Counted from the first letter of the stretch, positions 1 through 7,460 are shown. The stretch is DNA of 64,000 nt from DASUNQ01 sp035536455 (GCA_035536455.1 DATLOC010000028.1:219312-283311), one strand, 5' to 3'. Numbers and translations are program-made. The notes: a model not told the origin generated them from the sequence alone.

Positions 1-2
1 GC

Positions 3-548
3 GCAGAGGGTTCCGGCTGGGGCGAATGGCTGCTCGACGACCAGCGCAACGCCGCCTCGCGCACCGACGTGCTGGTGTATCAGACCGACGTCCTCAAGGA
101 GCCGCTGCGCATCGCCGGCGAGCCCGTCGCGCACCTCTACGCCTCCACCAGCGGCAGCGATTCGGACTGGGTCGTGAAGATCATCGACGTGTGGCCGGAC
201 GAGGTGCCCGAGCAGCCCGGCCTGGGCGGCTATCAGCAGATGCTCTCGGCCGACATCTTTCGCGGCCGCTTCCGCGTCGACCCCGCCAAGCCCGAGCCCC
301 TGGCGGCGAACGAGCCCCTGCCGTACCGCATCCGCCTGCCGCACGCGAGCCACACCTTCCTGCCCGGGCACCGCGTCATGGTGCAGATCCAGTCGAGCTG
401 GTTCCCGCTCTACGACCGCAACCCGCAGACCTTCGTACCGAACATCATGTACGCCAAGCCCGAGAGCTACGTGAAGGCGACCCAGCGAATCTGGCATGCG
501 CCGGCCAGCCCGAGCGCGATCGAGCTGCCTGTGATCGCCGTGAAGTAG
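3..548 (+). CDS. CocE/NonD-type hydrolase (X-Pro dipeptidyl-peptidase S15 family), C-terminal part only
   Basis: The reading frame is open at the left edge, so only the last ~181 residues are visible. They match the C-terminal jelly-roll (PepX_C-like) domain of S15/CocE acyl-hydrolases: a stretch around VLVYQTDVLKEPLRIAGEP, then SGSDSDWVVKIIDVWPDE, then the late LPHASHTFLPGHRVMVQIQS strand, which are usual landmarks of that domain. The catalytic alpha/beta-hydrolase domain with the Ser-Asp-His triad lies off the window, so substrate (dipeptide, acyl or cocaine-like ester) cannot be judged. The gene ends 27 bp before the converging PIN gene. Identification is by recognised sequence pattern; the family is likely, the specificity unknown. 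Confidence 0.85.
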   Translation, partial: AEGSGWGEWLLDDQRNAASRTDVLVYQTDVLKEPLRIAGEPVAHLYASTSGSDSDWVVKIIDVWPDEVPEQPGLGGYQQMLSADIFRGRFRVDPAKPEPLAANEPLPYRIRLPHASHTFLPGHRVMVQIQSSWFPLYDRNPQTFVPNIMYAKPESYVKATQRIWHAPASPSAIELPVIAVK

Positions 549-574
549 GCAGGCACGCCATGCGCCATCGATGA

Positions 575-955
575 TCAGACCTTCTCCACGATGACGTCGT
601 GTGCGTATTGAGCAAGGGCGCCGAGATCGCCAAGGTCCGAGGTGAGCACCGTTCCGCCTGGTTCGGCCAAGGCGACGACGAGCGCATCGACCGCGGAGCC
701 TCGCCGTGCCAGCCTGCGCAACAGCGCAGCTCGCCGTGCCAGCGGTTCGCCGATCTCCTCCACGATGTCGCACGTCTTGAGAAAACGGTTCGGGAGAGCG
801 TCGCGGCCCGGATGCCCGTGCAAGCACTCAACCAGCACGATGGAGGGAACAAGGGGCGGCCACAGATCCTCTTCGCGAAACGCCAAGATCAGCGCTGCCA
901 CCTGCCGAGACCGCTCAGCCAGACGGCTGACTCCGCCCGCATCGAGGACCAGCAC
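575..955 (-). CDS. PIN-domain toxin, VapC-like (pair 1)
   Basis: A 126-residue PIN-domain protein, a predicted Mg2+-dependent ribonuclease toxin. The four acidic positions expected of the family are visible: D5 in VLDAGG, E43 in LVECLHG, D90 in SAVDALVVALA, and D107/D110 in TSDLGDL. The start is GTG at 955, 5 bp after the stop of the upstream ribbon-helix-helix gene (961-1209), so the two form an antitoxin-toxin operon read on the minus strand. It converges on the S15 hydrolase. Unlike the other two PIN proteins in this window, its first catalytic Asp is intact. The RNA target cannot be predicted. Confidence 0.88.
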   Translation of the reverse strand: MLVLDAGGVSRLAERSRQVAALILAFREEDLWPPLVPSIVLVECLHGHPGRDALPNRFLKTCDIVEEIGEPLARRAALLRRLARRGSAVDALVVALAEPGGTVLTSDLGDLGALAQYAHDVIVEKV

Positions 956-960
956 GACGG

Positions 961-1209
961 TCAGCCCGCCTGACGGGTGGGTCGTCGCACAAGCCGCCGC
1001 GCGACGGCGGCGGCGCGCGTGCGCTGAGCCGCGGCGGGCGGCCCCACCTCGGCGACCAGATCCGCAACGTAGCGGTCGGTTTCGTTGAGCAAGTCCAGCC
1101 GGCGCAGTTCCGCACGCACAGCCTTCTGAAGCAGCTCGGAGGCCGGTAGACCACGGGCCTTCACCAGTTGGTACAAGTCGTCGGGGAGGTAAACTTGCAT
1201 GCGGGCCAT
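961..1209 (-). CDS. Ribbon-helix-helix antitoxin, VapB-like (pair 1)
   Basis: An 82-residue protein starting MARMQVYLPDDLYQLVKARG, the beta-strand plus helix of a ribbon-helix-helix (CopG/MetJ fold) DNA-binding domain, followed by a basic, Arg/Ala-rich tail that probably wraps the toxin. It sits 5 bp ahead of the PIN gene 575-955 and is expected to neutralise it and repress the operon. The ATG at 1209 is preceded by a TATATT box (minus strand, 1222-1217) only 7 nt upstream, which implies a leaderless mRNA; no Shine-Dalgarno is seen. A second in-frame ATG three codons later is possible. Confidence 0.82.
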   Translation of the reverse strand: MARMQVYLPDDLYQLVKARGLPASELLQKAVRAELRRLDLLNETDRYVADLVAEVGPPAAAQRTRAAAVARRLVRRPTRQAG

Positions 1210-1252
1210 ACGCCTAAATATACACCCTCAACGGCAGCGAACGCCCTTCCCC

Positions 1253-1281
1253 TTGACCCGCAAGTCAGGCGTAAGTAGACT
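1253..1281 (+). promoter_or_regulatory. Sigma70-like promoter for the SymE-like locus
   Basis: TTGACC (1253-1258), a 17-bp spacer and TAGACT (1276-1281) make a good -35/-10 pair on the plus strand. Transcription would begin near 1288 and give a leader of about 110 nt before the ATG at 1398. It lies just upstream of, and divergent from, the VapBC pair 1 promoter. Confidence 0.6.
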
Positions 1282-1346
1282 CAGGCGCGTAGAGGAGCGT
1301 GCAGCCGGCTCGGCATGTGTGCGAGCCGAAATCGATAAGCGGGCAC

Positions 1347-1368
1347 GGCAGAGGCGGCAACCTCTGCC
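1347..1368 (+). promoter_or_regulatory. Hairpin in the leader of the SymE-like gene
   Basis: GGCAGAGG, a 6-nt loop and CCTCTGCC form a perfect 8-bp stem in the long 5' leader, 30 nt before the start codon and shortly before a GGAGAG ribosome-binding site (about 1385-1390). SymE genes are classically controlled post-transcriptionally by an antisense RNA, so a structured leader fits, but a regulatory role here is inference. Confidence 0.5.
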
Positions 1369-1397
1369 GGCCCTGGCCCACACAGGAGAGTGACCTC

Positions 1398-1678
1398 ATG
1401 CGTGGACGTGCCAGTCATTCTACGTCGCCGGATCTTTCCGCCCCCCAACCCAGCTCCCCCAGCCCGACGAGTGGCGCGAGCGCAAGCTCGCCCGCGCCGC
1501 GGCCGCGCGAGCGAAAGGCCACCGCTTCGGCACCATCTGCTGCCGCAGCCGCGGCTACCGCCGCTTGGTCCCGGACCTCCGCATCTCGGGCCGCTGGCTC
1601 CAGCGCGCCGGCTTCGACCTCGGCCAGCACTACGAGATCGAGGTCCGGGCGGGGCGGCTCACGATCCGAGCGGTGTAA
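1398..1678 (+). pseudogene. SymE-like toxin gene, frame-broken
   Basis: The frame ending at the TAA 1676-1678 reads DEWRERKLARAAAARAKGHR, then RRLVPDLRISGRWLQRAGFD and a tail EIEVRAGRLTIRAV. The 'LRISGRWLQRAGF' core is the hallmark of SymE-type (AbrB-like swapped-hairpin) type I toxins. That frame has no start codon after an in-frame TGA at 1391. The ATG with a good Shine-Dalgarno (1398, GGAGAG upstream) is in another frame, so one base appears lost between them, most simply in the C-run at 1441-1446. It is therefore a decayed gene, a sequencing error, or a phase-variable or programmed shift. The promoter and leader hairpin upstream look intact. Confident on the family from the core motif; less so on the N-terminus. 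Confidence 0.6.
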
Positions 1679-1720
1679 TGGGTGGAAGGATCAAGCTCGC
1701 GCCCAACGTATACTGCAATC

Positions 1721-2383
1721 ATGGACCGAGCCGGCGCCTACACCGCTGACCGGGCAGCCGCCCTCTCGGGCGTGCCGAAGTCGACCGTCCACTATTGGGC
1801 TCGGAAGGGGCACTTGGTGCCCTCCATCTCGTCCGAGCGCGTCAAGCTCTGGTCGTACACCGACTTGCTGGCGTTGCGAACGATCTATTGGCTTCGGCAG
1901 CCCAAGCGCACGACCGACGGCCATGAGATCCCCTCGAGCACGATGCCGGCAGTTTTGCGCTCGCTGAAAGCGCTGCGTGCCCTCGACCTCGAGCTGTTCG
2001 AGAACGGCCGGCCGCTCGTGGTCATCGATCGGAGCGGCCACGTCCTCCTCGATCCGCCGGGCCTTGCCCTGCAGACCCCTACCGGACAGACGGTCTCGCG
2101 CGACCTCCTGGACGTGGTGGCGCCCTTCAAGACGGAGGAAGGGCTGCGCGGGCCGGATCTCCGATCGCCGCGCCGGCACCTCCGGATTCTCCCGCTGAAG
2201 TTGGCTGGTTCTCCGCACGTCGAGGGGACCCGCATCGAAACGCGGGCTCTGGCCGCCTTGGCGACCCGCGGCTACCCGGCCGATCGCATCGCCAGTCTCT
2301 ACCCGGCGGTCACCAGCGAGGCGATCGGAGAGGCGCTGGATCTCGAGCGGCAGCTCGCCAGCAACCTCCGCAGGGCGGCGTGA
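1721..2383 (+). CDS. MerR-like/DUF433 antitoxin
   Basis: A 220-residue protein with an N-terminal helix-turn-helix (DRAAALSGVPKSTVHYWARK, about residues 7-26) and a C-terminal DUF433-type winged region (IETRALAALATRGYPADRIA, about residues 170-189). This architecture is the usual antitoxin partner of DUF5615 PIN-like proteins, and that gene follows with a 4-nt overlap. I chose ATG 1721 over the upstream GTG at 1682 because MDRAGAYTADRAAALSG is the natural domain start and because TATACT (1709-1714) sits 6 nt before it, pointing to a leaderless transcript. It probably neutralises the toxin and autoregulates. No clear -35 box is visible. Confidence 0.82.
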   Translation: MDRAGAYTADRAAALSGVPKSTVHYWARKGHLVPSISSERVKLWSYTDLLALRTIYWLRQPKRTTDGHEIPSSTMPAVLRSLKALRALDLELFENGRPLVVIDRSGHVLLDPPGLALQTPTGQTVSRDLLDVVAPFKTEEGLRGPDLRSPRRHLRILPLKLAGSPHVEGTRIETRALAALATRGYPADRIASLYPAVTSEAIGEALDLERQLASNLRRAA

Positions 2384-2976
2384 GCCAGCCTCGGCGCCCG
2401 CGCTTCGCTCTCGATCAGAACTTCCCCGCTCCGATCGTTGCCGCTCTCCGCGACTACATCGTCGAGGCGGACCTTGTGCCGATCGGGGATATCCACCCGC
2501 GCCTGCCGACCTTGGACGACTGGCAACTGCTCGTCGTGCTCAGCCGCGATTCCCCCGCTTGCGATGGCTTGGTGACGACCGACAACTCGATGCTCTTGCA
2601 GGAGCGGGAGCTGGCGGTGCTGATTCAGACCAAGCTGACCCTCGTGGTCGCCGACGCGGCAGGGGACGACCCCATCAAAGCGACCGGGCTGGTGCTGGCC
2701 TACCTCCCCTGGATCGCCAAGCGGAAGCACAGACACCAGGCGCAAGTGTGGGTTCTACGGACGATGCCCCGAGCGGCGGAGGATCCGTGGGACCGGCTCA
2801 AGCGAATCGCCAAGCAGCAGGGCGATGCCGACCCCAAGAGGCTCTACTCCAGGCACAAGATCGCCTCTCCCGCACAGCTTGCCAAGGACCTGCTCGCGAT
2901 GCCTTCGAGCCCTGGCGGTACCCGTTCCAAGCTCGGCCGACGCACACGGCGCCGCATTCGGCGCCCGCCGGGCTGA
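2380..2976 (+). CDS. DUF5615-like PIN-fold toxin
   Basis: A 198-residue protein beginning RFALDQNFP, the N-terminal Asp-containing strand typical of DUF5615/PIN-like proteins, followed by a second acidic region (LVTTDNSMLLQERELAVL) that fits the nuclease core. It starts with GTG overlapping the stop of the DUF433 antitoxin, so the two are translationally coupled. The protein is longer than a minimal DUF5615 domain (~110 aa): the last ~90 residues are Lys/Arg-rich and resemble a nucleic-acid-binding tail (KLGRRTRRRIRRPPG). A role as a ribonuclease toxin is inferred from family and context. Confidence 0.78.
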   Translation: MSQPRRPRFALDQNFPAPIVAALRDYIVEADLVPIGDIHPRLPTLDDWQLLVVLSRDSPACDGLVTTDNSMLLQERELAVLIQTKLTLVVADAAGDDPIKATGLVLAYLPWIAKRKHRHQAQVWVLRTMPRAAEDPWDRLKRIAKQQGDADPKRLYSRHKIASPAQLAKDLLAMPSSPGGTRSKLGRRTRRRIRRPPG

Positions 2977-3047
2977 TCCTTGACTCGTAACTCAGCTTCG
3001 ATTTCGGAAATCGTGCGCGGGCGTCGGGTGCTGATCCGACGGGCCGC

Positions 3048-3110
3048 GTCATCCTGAGACGAGCAGCACAAGAGGATCCTCCGGCGAGGCGTGGAAAAGC
3101 CTGTGAACGA
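3048..3110 (+). repeat. Possible copy of a dispersed 'TCATCCTGAG' intergenic element
   Basis: The stretch opens GTCATCCTGAG and continues through AAGAGGATCCTCCGG and GGAAAAGCCTG. This resembles a short intergenic repeat I have seen in Acidobacteria and relatives (GTCATCCTGAG...GAAGGATCT). Only one copy is in the window, so its repeat nature rests on recognition. It lies just upstream of the first 21-bp array. Confidence 0.35.
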
Positions 3111-3134
3111 CGGAGCGGAAGGGATATCAGCGCG

Positions 3135-3341
3135 TCCGGATATATCCGTGGGCCCTCCGGATACATCCTCGGGCGGTCCGGATATATCCGCGGCGCTTCC
3201 GGATGTATCCCCAAGCGGTCCGGATACATCCGCGGCGCTTCCGGATATATCCGCCGCGCTTCCGGGTACATCCGCGGGCGTTCCGGGCACATCCCCAGGC
3301 CCCCGGGAGACGTCCGGAGGCCCCTGAGAGGACGCGCGGAG
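3135..3341 (+). repeat. 21-bp-period palindromic-unit array 1 (type alpha)
   Basis: About nine consecutive units of exactly 21 bp. Each has a core close to TCCGGATATATCCG (a near-perfect palindrome with variants such as TCCGGATACATCC, TCCGGATGTATCC, TCCGGGTACATCC) and a 7-8-bp GC-rich spacer (CGGCGCT, TGGGCCC, CGGGCGG). Units drift progressively to the right (GGGCACATCC, then GGGAGACGTCC). The array ends in CCTGAGAGGACGCG (3323-3336). That 14-mer also ends array 3 near 44,340 on the other strand, showing both are one element family with polarity. A 21-bp period is two helical turns, so cores face one side of the DNA. Because 21 is a multiple of three, all frames stay open; I do not regard it as coding. 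Confidence 0.85.
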
Positions 3342-3414
3342 GTCTTCGGCGGCTGCCGGGCTTGGGGATTGAGGGTGCGACGCTCCGCGACGCCCGCCGA
3401 GCGGCGGCGATCGG

Positions 3415-3664
3415 CCTTCGCGCGGCGCCCAATGGCCTGCGGGAGGCGTGGAACGTCCTGCGGCGGCTTCGGAACCCTTTCCCGGAGCGAGGGAATGGGT
3501 TGCGCGGGCCGGGGAATGGGTTGCGGAGCGCCGGGAACCCATTCCGAGCGGCTCGGAATAGGTTCCGCAGCGCGCGCAACCCATTCCCGGCGTCGCGCAA
3601 TCGATTCCCGGCGCCGCGCAGGAGGTTCCGGAGGGCGCGCAGGAGGTTCCGAGGTCCCGGGAGG
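3415..3664 (+). repeat. 21-bp-period palindromic-unit array 2 (type beta)
   Basis: About eleven 21-bp units with a different core from array 1: GGAATGGGTTGC, GGAACCCATTCC, GGAATAGGTTCC, GCAACCCATTCC, GCAATCGATTCC, GCAGGAGGTTCC, each followed by a ~9-bp GC spacer such as CGGCGCCGC. The left end (3415-3442) carries CCTTC, CGGCGCCC and AATGGCCTGCGG. The same three blocks open array 4 near 46,580, so a leader-like end is shared. Sequence varies from unit to unit while spacing is invariant. It lies between array 1 and the 3' end of the DinB gene. No reading frame here looks like a real protein. Confidence 0.82.
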
Positions 3665-3748
3665 ACATAGGGAAGCTCCACCGGGGCGTCTGCAGGTCGC
3701 GCGCGGACATTCCGGGGCTTCCGGCGCCTCCGCCAGTGACGCTCGGGC

Positions 3749-4309
3749 CTACCCCTCCGCCTGCCCCTGGGACGTCGGCGGCACCTTGCCTCGGAGCCGC
3801 ATGTAGGTGACGACGTTGCCGTAGTGCAGGGCGGCGTGGTGGGTGCGGAAGAGCAGGATGGCCAGGGCCGGCCGCGGCTTGCCCCCGAACTGGACCATGG
3901 TCCTCGCCTTGGCGTCGGTCATGCCGGCGTAGGCGCCGTCGCAGTAGGTGAAGGACTCGGCGACGGCCTTCTGGATGTCGGCGCGGGTCGTCTTGCTCTT
4001 CTCGAGGCCGCTTACGGGCTGCGGCTCGCCCTTGGCGGCGGCGCAGAACGAGTAGTTGGTGTCGGCGACGTGCGCCAGGAGCTGCCCGAAGCTGCGCACC
4101 TCCGGCGTCGGCTTGAAGGCGTAGTCCTCCTCGGACATCTGCTCGGCGGACTTCGTGAACACGCCCTTCATGTAACTGGAGGCGTCAACGGCTGACTGGA
4201 TCAGCGGGTCCGGCTGCCCGGGCTCGGTCTGGGCCGGCAGCGGCGTGGCCGCGAGGGTGAGCGTCGCCAGGACTGCGGCGATCCCGAACGTCTGCGTCTT
4301 CTTCGCCAT
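3749..4309 (-). CDS. Secreted DinB-family protein
   Basis: A 186-residue protein with a signal peptide (MAKKTQTFGIAAVLATLTLA, cleavage likely after PAQ near residue 27) and a DinB/YfiT-like four-helix bundle. The metal-binding histidines are visible: HVADTNYSF (about residue 80) and FRTHHAALHYGNVVTYMRLRG (about residues 153-173). DinB-fold proteins are metal-dependent enzymes of thiol or small-molecule chemistry; the substrate here is unknown and export to the periplasm is predicted. A 3'-terminal copy of this gene survives at 11943-12203, and both copies sit immediately next to a PIN toxin gene. The start has a GGAGGAGACACG-type ribosome-binding site just upstream. Confidence 0.85.
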   Translation of the reverse strand: MAKKTQTFGIAAVLATLTLAATPLPAQTEPGQPDPLIQSAVDASSYMKGVFTKSAEQMSEEDYAFKPTPEVRSFGQLLAHVADTNYSFCAAAKGEPQPVSGLEKSKTTRADIQKAVAESFTYCDGAYAGMTDAKARTMVQFGGKPRPALAILLFRTHHAALHYGNVVTYMRLRGKVPPTSQGQAEG

Positions 4310-4386
4310 CGTGTCTCCTCCACCCTTCAGGGCGTTTTTCGTGCCCTACGGGTGAGGAGCGGTTCGGGTTTCCGTGACCGACCGGA

Positions 4387-4797
4387 TCAGATCGAGCGGC
4401 TGTATCCGACGACTTCCAGACCGGGGACTCGCCGGAAATGGTCAGCGTTCCGCGTAACCACAGGCAACCCGTGCGCAATCGCAGTGGCGGCAATCCAAAG
4501 GTCGTTGGCTCCGATCAGAACGCCGTTTTCCTGGAGGTGCCGAAAGATCACTCCGTACTCCCACCACACCTCAGGGCTCGCGCCAAGGACGTGAAACGGC
4601 GCCAGGAACTCCTCCCAGCGCCGACGGTCGCTCAGGCTCTTGCCCGCTGCAAGCTCGCCGGCGACGGTAAAGGTGATGTAGAGACGGACCGCGGCATGCG
4701 CATCGAGGAAATCCTGCACCGGCCCCTGCTCGCCACGCCGGAGCTCCCGTTCGAGGTCGATGAGGAAAGTGGTTTCGAGGATCAGGCCCTCGTCCAC
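4387..4797 (-). CDS. PIN-domain toxin, VapC-like (pair 2)
   Basis: A 136-residue PIN protein. The N-terminus reads LILETTFLIDLERE, so the usual first catalytic Asp of the family (DTTFLIDL) is Glu here (E8), with D14 kept. The remaining acidic positions are present: E48 (VAGELAAG), the Asp in GANDLWIAATA, and the Asp in TRNADHFRRVPGLEVVGY. The GTG start at 4797 overlaps the antitoxin gene by 16 nt, giving coupled translation. It is a predicted RNase toxin; the D-to-E change may reduce or retune activity. It is clearly different in sequence from the PIN proteins of pairs 1 and 3. Confidence 0.86.
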   Translation of the reverse strand: MDEGLILETTFLIDLERELRRGEQGPVQDFLDAHAAVRLYITFTVAGELAAGKSLSDRRRWEEFLAPFHVLGASPEVWWEYGVIFRHLQENGVLIGANDLWIAATAIAHGLPVVTRNADHFRRVPGLEVVGYSRSI

Positions 4798-5030
4798 TTG
4801 GCCTCCGGCGGCCGGTCCTCCCTCTTCAGGCGCTCGATCCTGTCGAGCTCCTCATCGAGGAAGAATGGTCCGCGTTCGCGGTACCGGCGGAGGAGCTGGG
4901 CACCGGTGACTGTTTCTTCCGGCCAAGTGGCCCTCAGGACAACCTCGCTGAACGACTCGGCCGGGTAGCGCCGAGCCCGCTTGAGCTTCTCGTAGGCCTC
5001 GACCTTGAGCGAGATCGTCTTGGTTGCCAT
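4782..5030 (-). CDS. VapB-like antitoxin (pair 2)
   Basis: An 82-residue protein starting MATKTISLKVEAYEKLKRAR, a typical antitoxin N-terminus (beta strand plus helix DNA-binding domain), then RYPAESFSEVVLRATWPEET and an acidic C-terminal region (FFLDEELDRIERLKREDRPPE) likely to contact the PIN partner. I chose ATG 5030 rather than the upstream codon at 5045 because a consensus promoter lies directly before it with 6 nt between -10 box and ATG. It precedes and overlaps the PIN gene 4387-4797 and should repress the operon together with it. Confidence 0.8.
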   Translation of the reverse strand: MATKTISLKVEAYEKLKRARRYPAESFSEVVLRATWPEETVTGAQLLRRYRERGPFFLDEELDRIERLKREDRPPEAKWTRA

Positions 5031-5036
5031 GGCCAA

Positions 5037-5065
5037 AGCATGCAATCTGCACAGACCTCTGTCAA
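5037..5065 (-). promoter_or_regulatory. Consensus promoter giving a leaderless VapB transcript
   Basis: On the minus strand TTGACA (5065-5060), a 17-bp spacer and CATGCT (5042-5037) are followed after only 6 nt by the ATG at 5030. Transcription would start at or next to the start codon. This is the clearest example of the short -10-to-start spacing seen at several toxin-antitoxin loci here. Confidence 0.7.
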
Positions 5066-5115
5066 CGCTTTATCCCTTGTCGTTCGACGCTAAGAGGTCT
5101 TCCGCCGGGCTCGGG

Positions 5116-5610
5116 CTACTTGTGCCGCGGCTTCGCGGGCGCGCGCTTGCGTTTGCGCGGGGCCTTGGGCGCCTTGGCCGCCTCCGCGGCGGCGAGCGCG
5201 CGCTGGACGGCGTCGTCGACCAGGGCCTTGATCTCGGCGGGGGTCATGGCCGCCGCCGCGGGGACCGGCGGCGGCGCGGCCTCGGGTAGGGAGGCGCCGG
5301 CGAGCGCTACGCGGCGCGCGACGTCGGCGGTGGCTTCGACCGGCCCGATGGGGCGGTCCTTCGGATAGAGGACGTCGTAGAAGAGGCCGGGGTGCACGCC
5401 GAGCCCGAGGAGGATCGCCGCCACGTGCTCCTGCTTGAGCTCGATGCGGCGGGTCAGCACGGCGCTCGTGTACCCGGCCCCGCGGCCGAGCCGCTGATCG
5501 AGGTCCTTGCGGGTCAGGCCGCAAGTGACGACCACCTTGCGCAGCAACTCGAGGACCCGCTCCCCGTCCTCGGCGATCCACCGCTCCAGCCACTCCTCGT
5601 ACTCGGCCAT
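5116..5610 (-). CDS. Helix-turn-helix regulator with Ala/Lys-rich tail
   Basis: A 164-residue protein. Residues ~20-60 (ELLRKVVVTCGLTRKDLDQR to TRRIELKQEHVAAILLGLGV) look like an XRE/Cro-type helix-turn-helix. Then comes a linker, an acidic-to-neutral helix (TPAEIKALVDDAVQRALAAA, about 117-136) and a very basic end (KAPRKRKRAPAKPRHK) suited to nucleic-acid binding. A transcriptional or antitoxin-like role is possible given the neighbourhood, but no toxin gene is attached. It is divergent from the esterase locus beginning at 5675. Confidence 0.6.
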   Translation of the reverse strand: MAEYEEWLERWIAEDGERVLELLRKVVVTCGLTRKDLDQRLGRGAGYTSAVLTRRIELKQEHVAAILLGLGVHPGLFYDVLYPKDRPIGPVEATADVARRVALAGASLPEAAPPPVPAAAAMTPAEIKALVDDAVQRALAAAEAAKAPKAPRKRKRAPAKPRHK

Positions 5611-5674
5611 CTAGAAGGGAGTGTAGCGCAGATCGCAGATTCGGCGATTTCGTTGGGAAAGCAGGGAGGAACGT

Positions 5675-6376
5675 ATGATGCTCCACCTCGTGCGCGCCTT
5701 CATTCTCGCTTGCGCCGCCGGCCTCGCCGCGGCCGCGGGCGCGCCGCCCGCCGGGGCGGAGGAGGCGCCCGCGCCCGCGAGTGCCGAGGTGAGCGGCACG
5801 GTCGTCGGGCCCGGCGGCGAGCCCGCCGCGGGGGCGATCGTCGCCGTCGTCCTCCGGAACCGCGCCGATCCGGCGGCGGTCGCGGTCTCCGACGCTCGCG
5901 GGGCGTTCAGCGCGACGGTGCCTCCCGGCACTTATGCTCTGACCGCGACCCATCCGCAGTGGACAGCCGCCTACTCGCCGCCGGCGGAGGCGAGCGGCAA
6001 GGCCGTGCGCGACCTGCGCCTCCTGGCGCCGGCCGAGGGGTTCCTCCTCGCCGGCGAGGTCCGCGACTCGACGGGGGCCGCCCTCGGCGGCGCGCAGGTG
6101 CGGTGCATGCGCTCCTTCCTCCGGAGCGACCTCTTCGTCGTCCACGCCGACGGCGCCGGGCGCTACGCGCTGCGCCTGCCGGCGGCGCCGCACGTCTGCC
6201 GCGCGGTGGCCGGCGAGGCGCGCTCGGCCCACTTCGAGGTCGCCGCCGGAGGCGGTGGTGGACTGGATCCGCGGCCAGGCGGTCCCGCTGCTGACGCCGC
6301 GCGCCGGGCACGGCTTCGCCGACATGGCGCCGTTGCGCGAGGTCGTCGGCGGCGCGCGGGTGGTGGCGCTCGGTGA
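5675..6376 (+). CDS. Secreted carboxypeptidase-regulatory-like protein, probable N-terminal part of a split esterase
   Basis: 233 residues as called. Residues 1-28 are a signal peptide (LVRAFILACAAGLAAAAGA). Residues ~35-115 form one carboxypeptidase-regulatory/CNA_B-like beta-sandwich (VSGTVVGPGGEPAAGAIVAV ... GTYALTATHP), and ~120-190 a second (LAGEVRDSTGAALGGAQVRC ... GRYALRLPAAPH). After about residue 192 the sequence turns into Arg/Gly-rich frame-shadow, exactly where the erythromycin-esterase frame begins (6255). The two most likely were one secreted protein, regulatory-like domain plus esterase, now separated by a frameshift near 6245-6258. A genuine two-gene overlap is the alternative. 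Confidence 0.6.
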   Translation: MMLHLVRAFILACAAGLAAAAGAPPAGAEEAPAPASAEVSGTVVGPGGEPAAGAIVAVVLRNRADPAAVAVSDARGAFSATVPPGTYALTATHPQWTAAYSPPAEASGKAVRDLRLLAPAEGFLLAGEVRDSTGAALGGAQVRCMRSFLRSDLFVVHADGAGRYALRLPAAPHVCRAVAGEARSAHFEVAAGGGGGLDPRPGGPAADAARRARLRRHGAVARGRRRRAGGGAR

Positions 6377-7460
6377 GAGCACGCACGGCACGCGCGAGCA
6401 CTTCCAGATGAAGCACCGGATGCTCGAGTACCTCGTCGCCGAGCTCGGCTTCAGCGTCTTCGCCATCGAGGCCAACTGGCCGGAGTCCGAGGCGGTCGAC
6501 GAGTACGTGCGGACGGGGCAGGGAGACCCCGCGGCGGCGCTCGCCGGGATGTACTTCTGGACCTGGAACACCGAGGAGGTGCTCGACCTCATCCGCTGGA
6601 TGCGGCAGTGGAACGCCGTGCCGGGGCGCCGGCAGGTCCGCTTTTACGGCATCGACATGCAATTCGGCGCGGTGGCGGCCGAGCGCCTGGCGGCGCGGCT
6701 CGGGGAGATCGACCCGGCGCTCGCGGCGGCGGCGGGGCCGGCCCTCGCCAGGCTGGCCGCGGACGAGCGCGCCGAAACGGGGCCCACCGACGAGGGCCTC
6801 GCCGCCGTCGGCGCGCTGCTGCCGCGGATCACCGAGCGGCTGCCCGAGCCGGCGTCCGCGGCCGACCGGCAGGCGCTCGTCGACCGGCGGTACGTGGAGG
6901 TGCTGCGCCAGTACGTCGAGCTGGGGAGCGACCCCCTGGGCAACCCCGAGGTGCGCGACCGCCGCATGGCCGACAACCTGCGCTGGATCGCCGACGTCGC
7001 CGAGCCCGGGTCGCGCATCGTCCTGTGGGCGCACAACGGGCACATCGCCAAGGCCGGCCTCCGCTTCACGTCGCTGGGACGCCACCTCGAGGCAGAGCTG
7101 AGCGAGGACTACCTGCCGGTGGGGTTCCTGTTCCACCACGGCGGCTTCCAGGCGCTCGACGGCACCGGGGGACGGCGCGGCTTGATCGAGCACACCGTCG
7201 GCCCGCCCCCCGCGGGCACGCTCGAAGACGCCTTCGAGCGCGCCGGCTGGCCGCTCAGCCTCCTCGACCTCCGCCGACTGCCGGCGGAGGGCCCGGTCGC
7301 CGACTGGTTCCGCGCCCCGCACCCGATCCGCGAGATCGGCGCCGTCTTCCGCGGCGAGCCCGAGATGGCGACGGAGCTGGTGCTCCCCGACCGGTTCGAG
7401 GCGGTGATCTACGTCGAAGCGACGACCCGCGCCCGCCCGAACCCGCCGGCGCGGCCGTAG
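6255..7460 (+). CDS. Erythromycin-esterase-family hydrolase
   Basis: A 401-residue catalytic domain of the erythromycin esterase/succinoglycan-biosynthesis family. Recognisable motifs are VVALGESTHGTREHFQMKHR (about 37-56, with the family Glu and His), FAIEANWPESEAVDEYVRTG and the C-terminal IVLWAHNGHIAKAG, which carries a further conserved His. Some members hydrolyse macrolide lactones, others act on unrelated esters, so resistance should not be assumed. As called it lacks a signal peptide and starts at a GTG in the middle of the preceding secreted ORF. I think translation from 5675 was originally continuous into this domain. Confidence 0.82.
   Translation: MVDWIRGQAVPLLTPRAGHGFADMAPLREVVGGARVVALGESTHGTREHFQMKHRMLEYLVAELGFSVFAIEANWPESEAVDEYVRTGQGDPAAALAGMYFWTWNTEEVLDLIRWMRQWNAVPGRRQVRFYGIDMQFGAVAAERLAARLGEIDPALAAAAGPALARLAADERAETGPTDEGLAAVGALLPRITERLPEPASAADRQALVDRRYVEVLRQYVELGSDPLGNPEVRDRRMADNLRWIADVAEPGSRIVLWAHNGHIAKAGLRFTSLGRHLEAELSEDYLPVGFLFHHGGFQALDGTGGRRGLIEHTVGPPPAGTLEDAFERAGWPLSLLDLRRLPAEGPVADWFRAPHPIREIGAVFRGEPEMATELVLPDRFEAVIYVEATTRARPNPPARP

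Noticed and set aside
3135..3664. CRISPR array
   Set aside because: The unit is 21 bp with a degenerate palindrome and 7-9-bp spacer; there are no 25-40-bp identical repeats with unique 30-bp spacers and no cas gene.
2844..3806. Long ORFs in several frames across arrays 1 and 2 with heptad-like peptide repeats (PDISAAL, NPFPxxR, GYIRKRR)
   Set aside because: A 21-bp period keeps every frame open in GC-rich DNA, all frames look equally repetitive, the DNA cores are palindromic, and no start signal or family resemblance is seen. Treated as non-coding arrays.
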